Positions 16,277-25,522 of a stretch of DNA of 64,000 bases are shown piece after piece. Both the position numbers and the translations under genes were made by a program. Each line of letters begins with the position of its first letter. The stretch's first letter is position 1. Source of the DNA: Bradyrhizobium sp. G127 (GTDB lineage: Bacteria > Pseudomonadota > Alphaproteobacteria > Rhizobiales > Xanthobacteraceae); the NCBI RefSeq assembly GCF_021502575.1, contig NZ_JAKFGN010000002.1:1240001-1304000 (forward strand), in the 5' to 3' direction. The notes below the pieces were generated by a model. That model was not told where the DNA came from, did not search any database, and saw nothing but the letters and a program-made list of their open reading frames with translations.

Positions 16277-17362
16277 TCAGCCCGCTAAACGATCCGCTTT
16301 CTCGAGCGCGGCGACAAGATTTTGCTCATGGACCTGACCCACGAACTGCTTGAGATACGGCGCCTCGGCCAGCGAACGCTGGGCGATGATACGGATGCCG
16401 TCCTGCACTTCTCCTGAGAAGCCCAGATCCTTCAGGCTCACCGGCAATCCGACAGCGCGATAGAATGTGACTATGTCTGCCAGAAAGTCAGTCGACCGCT
16501 GCTCGAGACAGAGCTGCGCCAGAAGCCCGAACGCTACCTGCTCGCCGTGAAGCGATGCATTGAGCGAAGGCAAGGCAGAGAAGCCGCGGGTCAGCGAGTG
16601 CGCAATCGACAATCCGCCGCTCTCGAATCCAAGACCGCTGAGAAGGATTGTCGCTTCAACCACATTCTCGAAAGCCTCGTCCGGTTCCTTCCGGTCGACG
16701 GCCGCCAAGGCGGCGATCGCATCCCGCCGGATCACCTGATAGCACTGGGCGGCGATCGAGACCGCGAGGGCGGCCGGGCGCGCCTTGTAGAAATTCAGAC
16801 CACCGGAATTATAGCACTGCTCCGCTTCAAATTTCTTTGTGAGCGCATCGCCAATTCCGGCAACGAAGAATCTTCGCGGTGCGCGCGCGATAATTGAAGT
16901 GTCGACGACGACGGCGTCCGGATTCGTCGGCATCAGCCTGACTTCCTTCAGCACGTGATCGTCGGAGTAAACAATAGCCAGCCGGCTGGTGGGCGCGTCG
17001 TTCGAGGCCACCGTAGGTACAACGATGATTCCTCCCCCCCGCAGGATACGGACACCCTTGGCGGTATCGATCGCCTTGCCGCCGCCGATGGCGACCACAA
17101 CATCGCTCTTTGCCGCATTGGCCTTGGCAGCCATCGCATCGATCTGAGCCGCCGAGCATTCCCCGGAAAATTCGGAAAACTCTACGGCGTCAACGCGAGG
17201 CTGGAGCAGCGTCTCAAGCTGCGCGCGCAGAAAGCCGAGAACGGCGATATCCGCCAGAATAAATGGACGTCGGCCATACATCGGCACAAGCGTCGCAAGC
17301 TCCCCCAGGGCACCCGGCCCCTGAACGTAGCGATGCGGTCCGCCGAATGCGCGAATGGTCAT
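16277..17362 (-). CDS. iron/zinc-dependent dehydrogenase, glycerol dehydrogenase (GldA) type
   Basis: A 361-residue family III alcohol dehydrogenase. The nucleotide motif is AIGGGKAIDTAKGV and the metal ligands can be placed: Asp in VAGIGDALTKKFEAEQ, His in GLSIAHSLTRGFSALP and His in ASLHGEQVAFGLLAQL. This pattern is GldA-like (NAD-dependent oxidation of glycerol or similar polyols to ketones), rather than the Fe-dependent ethanol branch. The start at 17362 overlaps the SDR stop (ATGA). Last gene of the LacI-controlled operon, next to an FGGY kinase and an SDR, so it likely acts on a polyol or its oxidised product. The true substrate is unknown. Confidence 0.82.
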   Translation of the reverse strand: MTIRAFGGPHRYVQGPGALGELATLVPMYGRRPFILADIAVLGFLRAQLETLLQPRVDAVEFSEFSGECSAAQIDAMAAKANAAKSDVVVAIGGGKAIDTAKGVRILRGGGIIVVPTVASNDAPTSRLAIVYSDDHVLKEVRLMPTNPDAVVVDTSIIARAPRRFFVAGIGDALTKKFEAEQCYNSGGLNFYKARPAALAVSIAAQCYQVIRRDAIAALAAVDRKEPDEAFENVVEATILLSGLGFESGGLSIAHSLTRGFSALPSLNASLHGEQVAFGLLAQLCLEQRSTDFLADIVTFYRAVGLPVSLKDLGFSGEVQDGIRIIAQRSLAEAPYLKQFVGQVHEQNLVAALEKADRLAG

Positions 17363-18135
17363 TGATCCCCCCAAAAGAAGTCACGCTTGCCGCCGTCCAT
17401 ACAGATTAGCGCGCCATTGATGAAGGCCGCCTGAGTGGAGCAAAGGAACGCAATCAGCGATCCTACTTCCTCGGGCTGGCAAAAGCGTCCAAGCGGGTTC
17501 TGGCCAGCGATGATGGCACGCTTTTCGGGCGAGAATCCCGCGATCAGCGCGGTCTCGACATAGCCTGGCGCAATAGCGTTAACTGTGATCCCTGCGCTAC
17601 CGACCTCTTTCGCCAGCGTGCGCGTAAAGCCGACAACACCCGCTTTCGCCGCTGAATAGTTCGTCACACCCGGCCGTCCGCCGCCGGTGACGTTCATAGA
17701 CGACGTATTGACGATCCGTCCGAAGCCGCGCTCCCGCATCAGCGGCAACGCATACTTGCTGCACAGAAAGGTGCTGCGCAGATGTGTACGGACGATAATG
17801 TCCCAGTCATCGAGCGACATGTTCTCGGCCAGGCTGCCGAGATGACGACCACCCGCACCGGCGTTGTTCACCAGAATATCGAGATGGCCGAGACCCTCGC
17901 GGGCCAGGCGGACGACGGCTTCCGCACCCGCTTCCTCCGATACATCGCCGATGCAGGATACCGCCTGGATTCCGCTCGCGCGCAACTCCGCGACTGTGGC
18001 AGCGGCGGCTTCGCGATCAATGTCGTTGATGGCAATCGAACAGCCTTCTGCCGCAAGCGCGAGCGCCTCAGCCTTGCCGATGCCTCGCGCCGCTCCCGTG
18101 ACGAGCGCAGCCTTTCCCTTCAATCCGAAATCCAT
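17359..18135 (-). CDS. short-chain dehydrogenase/reductase
   Basis: A classical SDR of 258 residues: TGAARGIGKAEAL (cofactor loop), DVSEEAG, NNAGAGG, catalytic Ser in TSSMNVTGG, Tyr-x3-Lys in YSAAKAG, and the C-terminal GGKRDFFWGDQ. An Asp after the second strand (INDIDREAA) favours NAD over NADP. It is coupled to the GldA-like gene downstream and follows the importer permease by two bases. It probably oxidises a sugar alcohol or sugar brought in by this operon's importer; that is inference. Confidence 0.85.
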   Translation of the reverse strand: MDFGLKGKAALVTGAARGIGKAEALALAAEGCSIAINDIDREAAAATVAELRASGIQAVSCIGDVSEEAGAEAVVRLAREGLGHLDILVNNAGAGGRHLGSLAENMSLDDWDIIVRTHLRSTFLCSKYALPLMRERGFGRIVNTSSMNVTGGGRPGVTNYSAAKAGVVGFTRTLAKEVGSAGITVNAIAPGYVETALIAGFSPEKRAIIAGQNPLGRFCQPEEVGSLIAFLCSTQAAFINGALICMDGGKRDFFWGDQ

Positions 18136-18137
18136 AC

Positions 18138-18971
18138 TTAGCCCTTCACGGCGCCGGCGCCGAGACCTTGAATGAAATACTGCGTGAGCAGCGCGAATGC
18201 TCCGAACAGCGGCAGCGCAATGAGCGTAGATCCCGCCATAATCTCACCCCAGCGCAGATCGAACGATCCGACCATCGACGCAAGCCCTACGGGCAGCGTC
18301 TTGTTTGCATCGCTGCCGATCATTATCAGCGCGAAGGTGTAGTCGGTCCATGACAGCAGGAACGAGAAGATCGCAACCGTGATCAATCCAGGCAGAGACA
18401 GGGGAAGAACAACCCGCAGAAATGCACCGAGCCGCGTGCAGCCATCGACCATCGCAGCTTCTTCCAGTTCGAACGGCATGCCTTTGAAGAAACCCCAGAG
18501 AAACCAGACCCCGAGCGGCAATGTCAGCGTGAGATGCGACGCGATCAGGCCGACCAGCGTGTCGCTGAGGCCGAGCCGCGCAAAGATCGTGAACATGGGA
18601 ATCGCGATCAGCAGCGGTGGGAACATATAGGCATAGAGCATCGCGCCGACGATCAGCTTCTTGCCGCGAATGCGCTGACGCGTCACCGCATAGGCGATCA
18701 TGATCGAAAAAACCATCGTCACAACCACCGTCACCACCGCGACGATCACGCTGTTCAGGAAATGTGTTGGATAATCGGTCAGTTCAAGCAGGTTGCGATA
18801 GTATTCAAGCGTGAACGGGCCCGGTACCAGCGAAATTGTGCTGAGCAGACTGGTCGGCTCGCGCAGGCTGGAAATCACCATCCAGTAGATCGGAAACGCC
18901 GAATAGACCGCGATCACAATCGCGGCGCCATAGAGGCTGAGCCGGGCAGGAAGCGACTTGACGGCGGCCAT
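18138..18971 (-). CDS. carbohydrate ABC transporter permease, MalG/UgpE type
   Basis: Second inner-membrane subunit of the CUT1-family importer, 277 residues with six hydrophobic segments. FPIYWMVISSLREPTSLL near the N terminus and the EAA loop (EEAAMVDGCTRLGAFLRVVLPLSLPG) are diagnostic. Its ATG overlaps the stop of the partner permease by one base (TAATG), implying coupled translation in equal amounts. It is followed directly by the SDR gene. Confidence 0.9.
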   Translation of the reverse strand: MAAVKSLPARLSLYGAAIVIAVYSAFPIYWMVISSLREPTSLLSTISLVPGPFTLEYYRNLLELTDYPTHFLNSVIVAVVTVVVTMVFSIMIAYAVTRQRIRGKKLIVGAMLYAYMFPPLLIAIPMFTIFARLGLSDTLVGLIASHLTLTLPLGVWFLWGFFKGMPFELEEAAMVDGCTRLGAFLRVVLPLSLPGLITVAIFSFLLSWTDYTFALIMIGSDANKTLPVGLASMVGSFDLRWGEIMAGSTLIALPLFGAFALLTQYFIQGLGAGAVKG

Positions 18972-19837
18972 TAATCGTCCTCCAGCGGGAAGATGCGGAA
19001 GTAGAAGAACACGGCCACCGACAGGATCGCGAAGGAAATCGTCGCGATCGCCGCGCCGCCGCCGATGTCGAACAGGCTGAATGCATGGCGATAAGACAGG
19101 ATTGCCAAATGCTCCGTGGAGCCCACCGGCCCGCCGCGCGTCAGCAGCCAGATCACATCGAATTTGTTGAACATCCAGATCGCGCGCAGCAGAACGACCA
19201 CGGTCAGGATCGGCTTCAGCATTGGCAGCGTGATGTGGAAGAAGCGCTGGACCGCTGTGGTGCCGTCAACCCGCGCGGCCTCATATAGCGACGTTGGAAC
19301 GGTTTGCAGCGCCGCAAGGAAACAGGTCGTCACAAACGGCGTCCACATCCACACGCTGACAAGGATGACCGACGCCATCGCAGCACCGGAGCTTTCGAAC
19401 CAGTTCACCGGCGGCAGGCCCATCGCGGCGATAGCCTTGGTCAAAATGCCGATACTGCCGTCCACCATCCACTTGAATGTCAGGATGACGACCACAGTCG
19501 GCAGCAAATAAGGGAGAATGGAGAGCCCGCGCACGAAGTTACGGCCCGGGAATACCTCGTTCAGGATCAGCGCAAAGCCGATACCGAGCACCACCTGAAG
19601 CACGATCGAGCCGAGAGAATAGACGACGCCATTCCACAGCGCATGCCAGAATTCAGGCAACTTCAGAATGGCGATGTAATTATCGAGACCGACCCACTTG
19701 GCCTCACCGACAAATGAGTCGAGCTTGTAAAAACTCAGGCTGATCGCATAGGTCACCGGCGCGACGATCAGGACGAGCGTCACGAGAAGTCCGATCACCA
19801 GGAAGGTGTATATCGTCGCCTTTGAACTCAAAATCAT
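18971..19837 (-). CDS. carbohydrate ABC transporter permease, MalF/UgpA type
   Basis: First permease of the CUT1 importer. I start at ATG 19837 (288 residues). The frame also offers GTG at 19885, but the DNA between the two starts is a strong hairpin (19852-19875), which would be unusual inside a coding start. Features: first membrane helix TFLVIGLLVTLVLIVAPVTYAIS, then the EAA loop in ALQTVPTSLYEAARVDGTTAVQRFFHITLPMLKP, and a final helix before the charged tail FRIFPLEDD. Its partner is the MalG-like permease. Confidence 0.88.
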   Translation of the reverse strand: MILSSKATIYTFLVIGLLVTLVLIVAPVTYAISLSFYKLDSFVGEAKWVGLDNYIAILKLPEFWHALWNGVVYSLGSIVLQVVLGIGFALILNEVFPGRNFVRGLSILPYLLPTVVVILTFKWMVDGSIGILTKAIAAMGLPPVNWFESSGAAMASVILVSVWMWTPFVTTCFLAALQTVPTSLYEAARVDGTTAVQRFFHITLPMLKPILTVVVLLRAIWMFNKFDVIWLLTRGGPVGSTEHLAILSYRHAFSLFDIGGGAAIATISFAILSVAVFFYFRIFPLEDD

Positions 19838-19851
19838 CTTTCCGGGGAAAA

Positions 19852-19875
19852 CCCGGCCGGGAGCATCCGGCCGGG
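19852..19875. terminator. GC-rich hairpin between binding-protein and permease genes
   Basis: A perfect 9-bp stem (CCCGGCCGG / CCGGCCGGG) with a six-base loop lies 20 bases after the binding-protein stop and 14 before the permease ATG. On the minus strand it is followed by only a short TTTT, so it is more likely a 3'-protecting or attenuating structure giving more binding protein than permease than a full terminator. Confidence 0.6.
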
Positions 19876-19894
19876 GAGTTGGCACACGCGTTTC

Positions 19895-21217
19895 TTATGC
19901 CGTGAGCTTGCGCATCTTGTCGCCTGCCGCCTTGACGCAATCGGCAGCCGGCATGTTCTTCAGGATGCGGTTCTGCAACATCTCAGGAATCACAAAGCCT
20001 TCGAACACCTTGCCCGGACGCAGATCCGGCGCCGGACCTTCGGTATCGACCGAGGTCAGGATCACCGACTTGTCGACGATGAAATTCCTCATCGTCTCGA
20101 CGGCGTCCTTGTGCTTCTCGATCAGCGGGTGAGCCCGCCAGCGCGCATCTTCGTAGACATCGAGGCGCGGCGGCTGGAAGTGCAGTGGCGCGGTGTGCAG
20201 GAAGTTGATGTATTGGTTCTCGGTGAACCACTTCATGAACTTCATCGACTCGCTGGAGTTCGGCGTCTTCAGCACAACCCAGCCGTCGTAACCGTGATTG
20301 ACCGCCTTCGCCTTTCCTGCGCTGTCCATGTACGGCATGATTCCGTACTTGGTCGCGAGAGCCGGCGACGTACGTTCAAGTGCCTCAATAATGCGGCCGG
20401 CATAGGCCGTGTGTCCCACCTTGTCCGAGGAGAAGTTGGAGAGCACTTCACCGAAACTCGCCTGGCTCGTGCCGGACGGCATGGTCTTGTAGAGGTCGGC
20501 AAAGAAATCGAGATAGGCCGCGACCTTCGGTGCATTGGCGGGGTTGTCGATGGCGACATTCCACTTGTCGTCAAACAGCTTGACGCCTTCGGCCCACATG
20601 AAGCCCGGCGACAGCCAGTTGGTCGCGCCGTTGCTGCCGATCGGGAACAGCGAGCCCGAACGGCCGTCCTCGTTGAGCGCCTGTGAATTCTTGAGCATCT
20701 CGGCCCAGGTCTTGGGAACGCTGAGCCCCTTCTTCTCGTAGAGATCCTTGCGGTAATAGATCCACGCGAGATTGTAGTCGTAGGGATACCAGTAGGTCTC
20801 GCCCTTGATCGGGAAGAGAATCTTGGGACCCCACTTATGTTTGCCGGTCAGTTCAGTCAGAGGCATCAGATGCCCCTCAGCCTGCAACAACAGGACGTGA
20901 CCGACGAAAGCGAATGTCGCGATGTCATACGGCTGACCGCCGCGGAGCGACGTCGTCACCTTGGTGAAAGCGTCGTCGAGCGGCACGGAGTCGACGATGA
21001 CCTGAGTTCCGGTGGCGCGCTCGTACTCGGCGCACGCAACCTTCAGTGCGCGAATGCTGTCGATCGAGGTTTCCGTATTCAGGAAGCGCAACGTTTTCTT
21101 GCCCTGCCCCCACACCGCCGGCGCGCCGAGCGTGCCAGCGGCGAGCCCTGCACCCACGGCACCGGCACCCTTGATAAGCGCGCGGCGATCGATGTTCGAT
21201 TTTCCGTTTTTAGCCAT
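19895..21217 (-). CDS. carbohydrate ABC transporter substrate-binding protein, Tat-exported
   Basis: A periplasmic solute-binding protein of the UgpB/MalE type, 440 residues from ATG 21217 (GGAGA seven bases upstream; another ATG at 21232 is possible). The leader has a twin-arginine motif IDRRALIKGAGAVGAGLAAG and a likely cleavage after APAVWGQ. The mature part shows QPYDIATFAFVGHVLLLQAEG, WYPYDYNLAWIYYRKDLYEK and NHGYDGWVVLKTPNSSES, as in CUT1 binding proteins. It lies between the ATPase and permease genes and is separated from the permease by a hairpin. The ligand is a sugar, polyol or glycerophosphodiester-like molecule; the sequence does not say which. Confidence 0.88.
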   Translation of the reverse strand: MAKNGKSNIDRRALIKGAGAVGAGLAAGTLGAPAVWGQGKKTLRFLNTETSIDSIRALKVACAEYERATGTQVIVDSVPLDDAFTKVTTSLRGGQPYDIATFAFVGHVLLLQAEGHLMPLTELTGKHKWGPKILFPIKGETYWYPYDYNLAWIYYRKDLYEKKGLSVPKTWAEMLKNSQALNEDGRSGSLFPIGSNGATNWLSPGFMWAEGVKLFDDKWNVAIDNPANAPKVAAYLDFFADLYKTMPSGTSQASFGEVLSNFSSDKVGHTAYAGRIIEALERTSPALATKYGIMPYMDSAGKAKAVNHGYDGWVVLKTPNSSESMKFMKWFTENQYINFLHTAPLHFQPPRLDVYEDARWRAHPLIEKHKDAVETMRNFIVDKSVILTSVDTEGPAPDLRPGKVFEGFVIPEMLQNRILKNMPAADCVKAAGDKMRKLTA

Positions 21218-21274
21218 TTCCTTGTCTCCCATGGCAATTTACTCCCTGTGAATGTTCGTTGTTTTTTTGGCCGT

Positions 21275-22327
21275 CTAAAATCGCTTTCCCGTTGATTTCG
21301 AAAAAAGATGGAGCCGTCCGGCCTGAAGTCGGATGGGAATTCGCTGACCGAATGTCCAGTTATCGACACGATCGGTAAGAATGCGCAGGCGCGCGCCACT
21401 CACCTCGCCGATGCCAAGCGTCTGCGCGCCGAGTTGCTCAATGACGCCGACTTCAAATGCGAGTGCGTCCGGTCCCTCGCCAGGCGCAACATGCTCCGGA
21501 CGGATACCGAGCACGACGTCTTCATTGATTGTCTGATATTGTGCAGGCAGTGTTATCCGCAGCGCGCCACTCTCAAACACCCCGTTCGATGCGCGCCCTT
21601 CGATCAGGTTCATTTCGGGCGAGCCGATAAATCCGGCGACGAACAGATTGACCGGACGATCGTAAACTTCGAGCGGGGCCCCTACCTGCTGCACATACCC
21701 GTCCCGCATGATCACGATGCGGTTGGCGAGCGTCATCGCCTCGACCTGATCGTGGGTGACGTACACCATGCTGGTGCCGACTTCCTGATGCAGCCGTGCG
21801 ATTTCCTCACGCATCCGCACGCGCAACTTGGCATCGAGATTGGACAGCGGCTCATCGAGCAGAAACACCTCGGGTTCCCGCACCAGAGCGCGGCCGAGCG
21901 CAACGCGCTGCATCTGGCCGCCGGACAGCTGCTTCGGCTTGCGTTTCAGGAATTCATCGAGCCCAAGCATCTTCGCCGCCCGCTGGACCCGCATGTCGAT
22001 CTGCGCCGGGTCCATCTTCCGCATCCGCAGGCCGAAAGCGAGATTTTCGTAGATCGTCTTGTGCGGATAGAGCGCGTAGTTCTGGAACACCATCGCGATA
22101 TTGCGATCCTTCGGCTCAAGCCGCGTGACGTCGCGATCTCCAATGAAGATTTTTCCCGAGGTAATTTCCTCAAGACCAGCCATCATCCGCAACGTGGTCG
22201 ATTTTCCGCAACCCGACGGCCCGAGGAAGACCACGAATTCGCCATCCCGAATCGTCAGATCGACGCCATGAACGGCGACCACCGGACCGTAAGCCTTGCG
22301 AACTTTTTCGAGCCTAATCTCTGACAT
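21275..22327 (-). CDS. carbohydrate ABC transporter ATPase, UgpC/MalK type
   Basis: The ATPase of the CUT1 importer, 350 residues. Walker [11 protein letters not shown]-loop [13 protein letters not shown], signature LSGGQMQR, Walker [17 protein letters not shown] and [12 protein letters not shown] are all intact. The C-terminal third is the MalK-like regulatory OB domain ([25 protein letters not shown]), which in relatives takes part in regulation. It lies three bases after the FGGY kinase gene. Confidence 0.92.
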   Translation of the reverse strand: MSEIRLEKVRKAYGPVVAVHGVDLTIRDGEFVVFLGPSGCGKSTTLRMMAGLEEITSGKIFIGDRDVTRLEPKDRNIAMVFQNYALYPHKTIYENLAFGLRMRKMDPAQIDMRVQRAAKMLGLDEFLKRKPKQLSGGQMQRVALGRALVREPEVFLLDEPLSNLDAKLRVRMREEIARLHQEVGTSMVYVTHDQVEAMTLANRIVIMRDGYVQQVGAPLEVYDRPVNLFVAGFIGSPEMNLIEGRASNGVFESGALRITLPAQYQTINEDVVLGIRPEHVAPGEGPDALAFEVGVIEQLGAQTLGIGEVSGARLRILTDRVDNWTFGQRIPIRLQAGRLHLFSKSTGKRF

Positions 22328-22330
22328 GCA

Positions 22331-23857
22331 TCACTTGCTCTGACCGGCCACGAAATCGTGGATGCGATGATTGATCGGCGCGAGCGCCGCCTGAATATCG
22401 CGGTAGATTGGAAAGCCCTGATCGTAGACGGCAACATGCGCCGGGTTTGGCTCCGCTCGCGATACGATGTGGACGACATCGGCGGCTGCGCGCTCGTCCT
22501 TGAACACGCCGATACCGACACCCGCCAGAAGAGCTGCCCCGAACGAAGCATCCGCGACGGCGGGAAGTTCGACGGTGATGTTCAGCACGTCGGCAACGAT
22601 CTGCCGCCACAACGCGCTGCGCGCGCCGCCACCGGTCAGGCGCGCCGTCGTGAAGCCAAGCCCCTTGGCCTTCATCACCTCAAGACAATCCCGCAGCGAA
22701 TAGGCCACGCCTTCATAGAGCGCGCGGACAAAGTGGCCGCCGCCGTGATTGAAGCCCGCCCCGACGAAATCGGCACGGAGCAGCGGGTCCCAGTAAGGAC
22801 TGCGTTCGCCATTGAGATATGGATGAAAGAAAAGCCCCTCAGCGCCGGGAGGGACGAGAGCCGCGCCCGCATCCATGGAATCAAATACGCCGCTGCCGTC
22901 CTCGCCTTCGCGGCGGAAGAACGTATCGCGCAGCCACTTGTGCGCCGAAGCGCAGGAGTTTGTGGCCGCAATGACGTACCAATGATCCGGCACAACATGA
23001 TAATAGTTGATAAGCGAGAAATCGGGCCGCGCCTTGGGCGACAACACATTGACCGTCGCCGCTGTCGCGAGTTTCACGACGCCCATGCCTTCACGGACCA
23101 TGCCCGCACCGAACGTTTCAGCCGCGGTGTCCGACGTGCCGCACACCACCGGCGTGCCTTCAGCCAGCCCCGTCGCCTGAGCGGCCCTTGCCGTCACCTT
23201 GCCGACGACGGCGCTCGGCTTCACGATCGGTGGCAATGCCGCCATCGGCCAGCCGATCATGTCGCAAAGCTCTTTCGACCACTGGGCCGTCTTTGCGTCG
23301 ATCATCAGGGTGCCGAGCGCATCGATCGTGTCGGTTTCCCATGTGTCGGTGAACTGCGCGCGAAGCCAGTCCTTGGCGACGTACAGCCGCTTCACACGTG
23401 CGAATGTTTCCGGCTCGTTGTTGCGCAGCCACAGCATCTGCGGCAGCGTCCAGGTCGGGTTGGCGCGATTGGCTCCGATCTCAAGGATTCGCGCGTCGGC
23501 CTTGTCGCGCAGGTACTGGGTTTCAGCCCGGCTGCGCTGATCGTTCCAGAGAATGGCCGGACGGATCACATGACCATCGGCATCCTCGAGTACTTGGGTA
23601 TGCGCGCCGGCTGAAAACGAAATCGCAGCAATGTCGGACGCTGGACGGCCGGACGCCTTCAGGCCGCGGCGCAACGCATCGCATGCGGCAAACCACCAGC
23701 TGTCCGGATCCTGCTCGCTCCAGCCCGGATGCGGCGACGATGTCGCAACCGGCGCGGACGCCTCGCTGACCAGCGAGCCATCAGCCTTGATGATGCTGAT
23801 CTTGAGCGAGCCAGCGCCGAGATCTATGCCGACCAGAAGAGGATCAGACACAGCCAT
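22331..23857 (-). CDS. FGGY-family carbohydrate kinase, xylulokinase-like
   Basis: An ATP-dependent sugar or polyol kinase of 508 residues (ATG 23857). The N-terminal phosphate loop is LVGIDLGAGSLKISI, followed by SFSAGAHTQVLEDADGHVIRPAILWNDQRS, then CGTSDTAAETFGAGM, and the C-terminal nucleotide site RLTGGGARSALWRQIVADVL. The DGHVIRPAILWNDQR block is xylulokinase-like, but the family also covers glycerol, erythritol and ribulose kinases. Neighbours (GldA-like and SDR dehydrogenases) fit oxidation of a polyol to a ketose and then phosphorylation. The specific sugar is not determined. Confidence 0.86.
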   Translation of the reverse strand: MAVSDPLLVGIDLGAGSLKISIIKADGSLVSEASAPVATSSPHPGWSEQDPDSWWFAACDALRRGLKASGRPASDIAAISFSAGAHTQVLEDADGHVIRPAILWNDQRSRAETQYLRDKADARILEIGANRANPTWTLPQMLWLRNNEPETFARVKRLYVAKDWLRAQFTDTWETDTIDALGTLMIDAKTAQWSKELCDMIGWPMAALPPIVKPSAVVGKVTARAAQATGLAEGTPVVCGTSDTAAETFGAGMVREGMGVVKLATAATVNVLSPKARPDFSLINYYHVVPDHWYVIAATNSCASAHKWLRDTFFRREGEDGSGVFDSMDAGAALVPPGAEGLFFHPYLNGERSPYWDPLLRADFVGAGFNHGGGHFVRALYEGVAYSLRDCLEVMKAKGLGFTTARLTGGGARSALWRQIVADVLNITVELPAVADASFGAALLAGVGIGVFKDERAAADVVHIVSRAEPNPAHVAVYDQGFPIYRDIQAALAPINHRIHDFVAGQSK

Positions 23858-23898
23858 AGTGCGCGCCCTCCCCGACAACAGCACGGATGTGCGCCATA

Positions 23899-25380
23899 TC
23901 AATCACGGCGAATGTCTTTTGCATTCGGGCCGGCGCGCAGCCCCAGCTTGCCGGGATTCAGCAGGTTGCCGGGATCGAGCGCATCCTTGATTGTCTGCAA
24001 CACATCAAGGCCAGCGCCCAGTTCGCGCTTCATCCATGGATTTCTGAAGAGACCCGCGCCGTGATGGTGAGCAATCGAGCCGCCGTGATCCAGCGTCAAT
24101 TCCTGCACCGCATCCCAAAGCCTGGCATGGATCGGCAGCGCAACCTCGTCCGCCATCGGCGGCAAACGAACGGTCATGTACTGGCACGCTCCCTCAGGAT
24201 AGACGTGCGACCAATGCGCGCCGAAGTGAATGCCCGGATGAATCTTGCGCACGGCATTGCCGATGGCTTCGTACATCGCCGGAATTGCCGACCAGTTTCC
24301 CGTGACCTCGATGGTGTCGTTGAAATAACCGGCATCGTGCCACTTTTGCGAATAGGCGACGTAGCGATTTTCTTTCCAGTGAAAGAAAGGCCCATCGGGG
24401 CCGACTTCGCCGCCGAGCTTCCGGGCAATAGCCAGCGCCATGTCCTGCTCGACTGAAACCAGCGGCTCGCTGCCGCTGAACATCAGCATCGCGAGATAAG
24501 GCTTGGCCTTGAACAGTGCGATGTCCTTGGTGCGCTCGTCACTTTCGACGCGATCGTAGAGCCGCACGATGGCCGGACGCAGCTCCGCCTGCATGATGAG
24601 GCGCGCGCAGTCCCAGGCTGCCTGCTGCGTCGGGAATGCCAGCACGACGCCGCGTTCGATCTCCGGCTTCTTCCAGATTCGCAGCGTCGCCTCGGTGATA
24701 ACGCCGAAGGCACCTTCGCTGCCGATCATCAGGTCGCGGATTGACGGCCCAACCGCGCGACGCGCAACGGGCCGCACGTCAAGCGGCGTACCGTCCGGCA
24801 ACACGGCCTTCAGGCCGACGACGATGTCCTCGATCTTTCCATAGCGGCTGCTGGCCTGTCCGCCACCACGGCATGCGAGCCAGCCGCCGACCGTCGAAAT
24901 CTCGATCGATTGCGGCAGGTGACCGCACGTAAAGCCTGCTTCATTAAGCTCGCGCTCGAACTCCGCGCCGTTCATGCCCGCCTGCACGGTAGCGACCGCA
25001 TCGGTCGGGTTGATGGAAACAATCTTGTCGAGCCGGCGGGTATCCAGCATGATCTCGCCGCCGAGCGGAATGGCGCCGCCGAGAACGCCGGAACCGTTGC
25101 CGTAAGGAATGACCGGAATCTTGCGCTGGTTCGCAAGCTGAAGAATCCGGACGATCTCATCCTGATTGGCGGGGCGCACAACAAGGCGCGGCACAACACC
25201 GGCCAACTGTCCTGCACGCTCGCGAAAGACCGCGAACGGTAAACGGTCGCGGGCATAGCCGAGACGCTGATCGAACTCCGCCAGAACATTGGCCTTGCCG
25301 ACAATGGCAGCGAATGCGGACGCAAGACCTTCGTCAACATGATCAGTGTCGCGAACGGAGGCGATGGTGGTTGCAGTCAT
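23899..25380 (-). CDS. FAD-linked oxidase, alkyl-DHAP-synthase/glycolate-oxidase superfamily
   Basis: A 493-residue flavoprotein of the vanillyl-alcohol-oxidase fold. The FAD-binding part has PYGNGSGVLGGAIPL, GHLPQSIEISTVGGWLACRG and GSEGAFGVITEATLRI. The C-terminal part has SHVYPEGACQYMTVRLP and SIAHHHGAGLFRNPWM, then ALDPGNLLNPGKLG. The HHHGAG motif is the alkyldihydroxyacetonephosphate synthase-type active-site loop, more specific than a generic lactate/glycolate oxidase. ATG 25380 is preferred, because the longer frame would start inside the LacI-type operator. First structural gene of the operon. The substrate is probably a hydroxy acid or polyol derivative. Confidence 0.82.
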   Translation of the reverse strand: MTATTIASVRDTDHVDEGLASAFAAIVGKANVLAEFDQRLGYARDRLPFAVFRERAGQLAGVVPRLVVRPANQDEIVRILQLANQRKIPVIPYGNGSGVLGGAIPLGGEIMLDTRRLDKIVSINPTDAVATVQAGMNGAEFERELNEAGFTCGHLPQSIEISTVGGWLACRGGGQASSRYGKIEDIVVGLKAVLPDGTPLDVRPVARRAVGPSIRDLMIGSEGAFGVITEATLRIWKKPEIERGVVLAFPTQQAAWDCARLIMQAELRPAIVRLYDRVESDERTKDIALFKAKPYLAMLMFSGSEPLVSVEQDMALAIARKLGGEVGPDGPFFHWKENRYVAYSQKWHDAGYFNDTIEVTGNWSAIPAMYEAIGNAVRKIHPGIHFGAHWSHVYPEGACQYMTVRLPPMADEVALPIHARLWDAVQELTLDHGGSIAHHHGAGLFRNPWMKRELGAGLDVLQTIKDALDPGNLLNPGKLGLRAGPNAKDIRRD

Positions 25381-25453
25381 GACAGCCTCTGTCCAGAGGC
25401 CAAATTCGCCACGCTCACTCGACGTACTCCCTGATCGCTTCATTTTCTGGCGA

Positions 25454-25486
25454 TTGAACAAACGGTTTGCGCAATCGTTTGTTCAA
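25454..25486. promoter_or_regulatory. 33-bp palindromic operator for the LacI regulator
   Basis: TTGAACAAACG and CGTTTGTTCAA form a perfect 11-bp inverted repeat around an 11-base spacer that itself contains the palindrome TTGCGCAA. The half sites carry AAACG/CGTTT, the usual core of LacI-family operators. It lies between lacI and the first structural gene, about 75 bases upstream of the FAD oxidase start, where bound repressor would block the operon. Confidence 0.75.
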
Positions 25487-25522
25487 AAGTCGTATAATCT
25501 CCCCTTTTGGTCAAGTTAAAAT

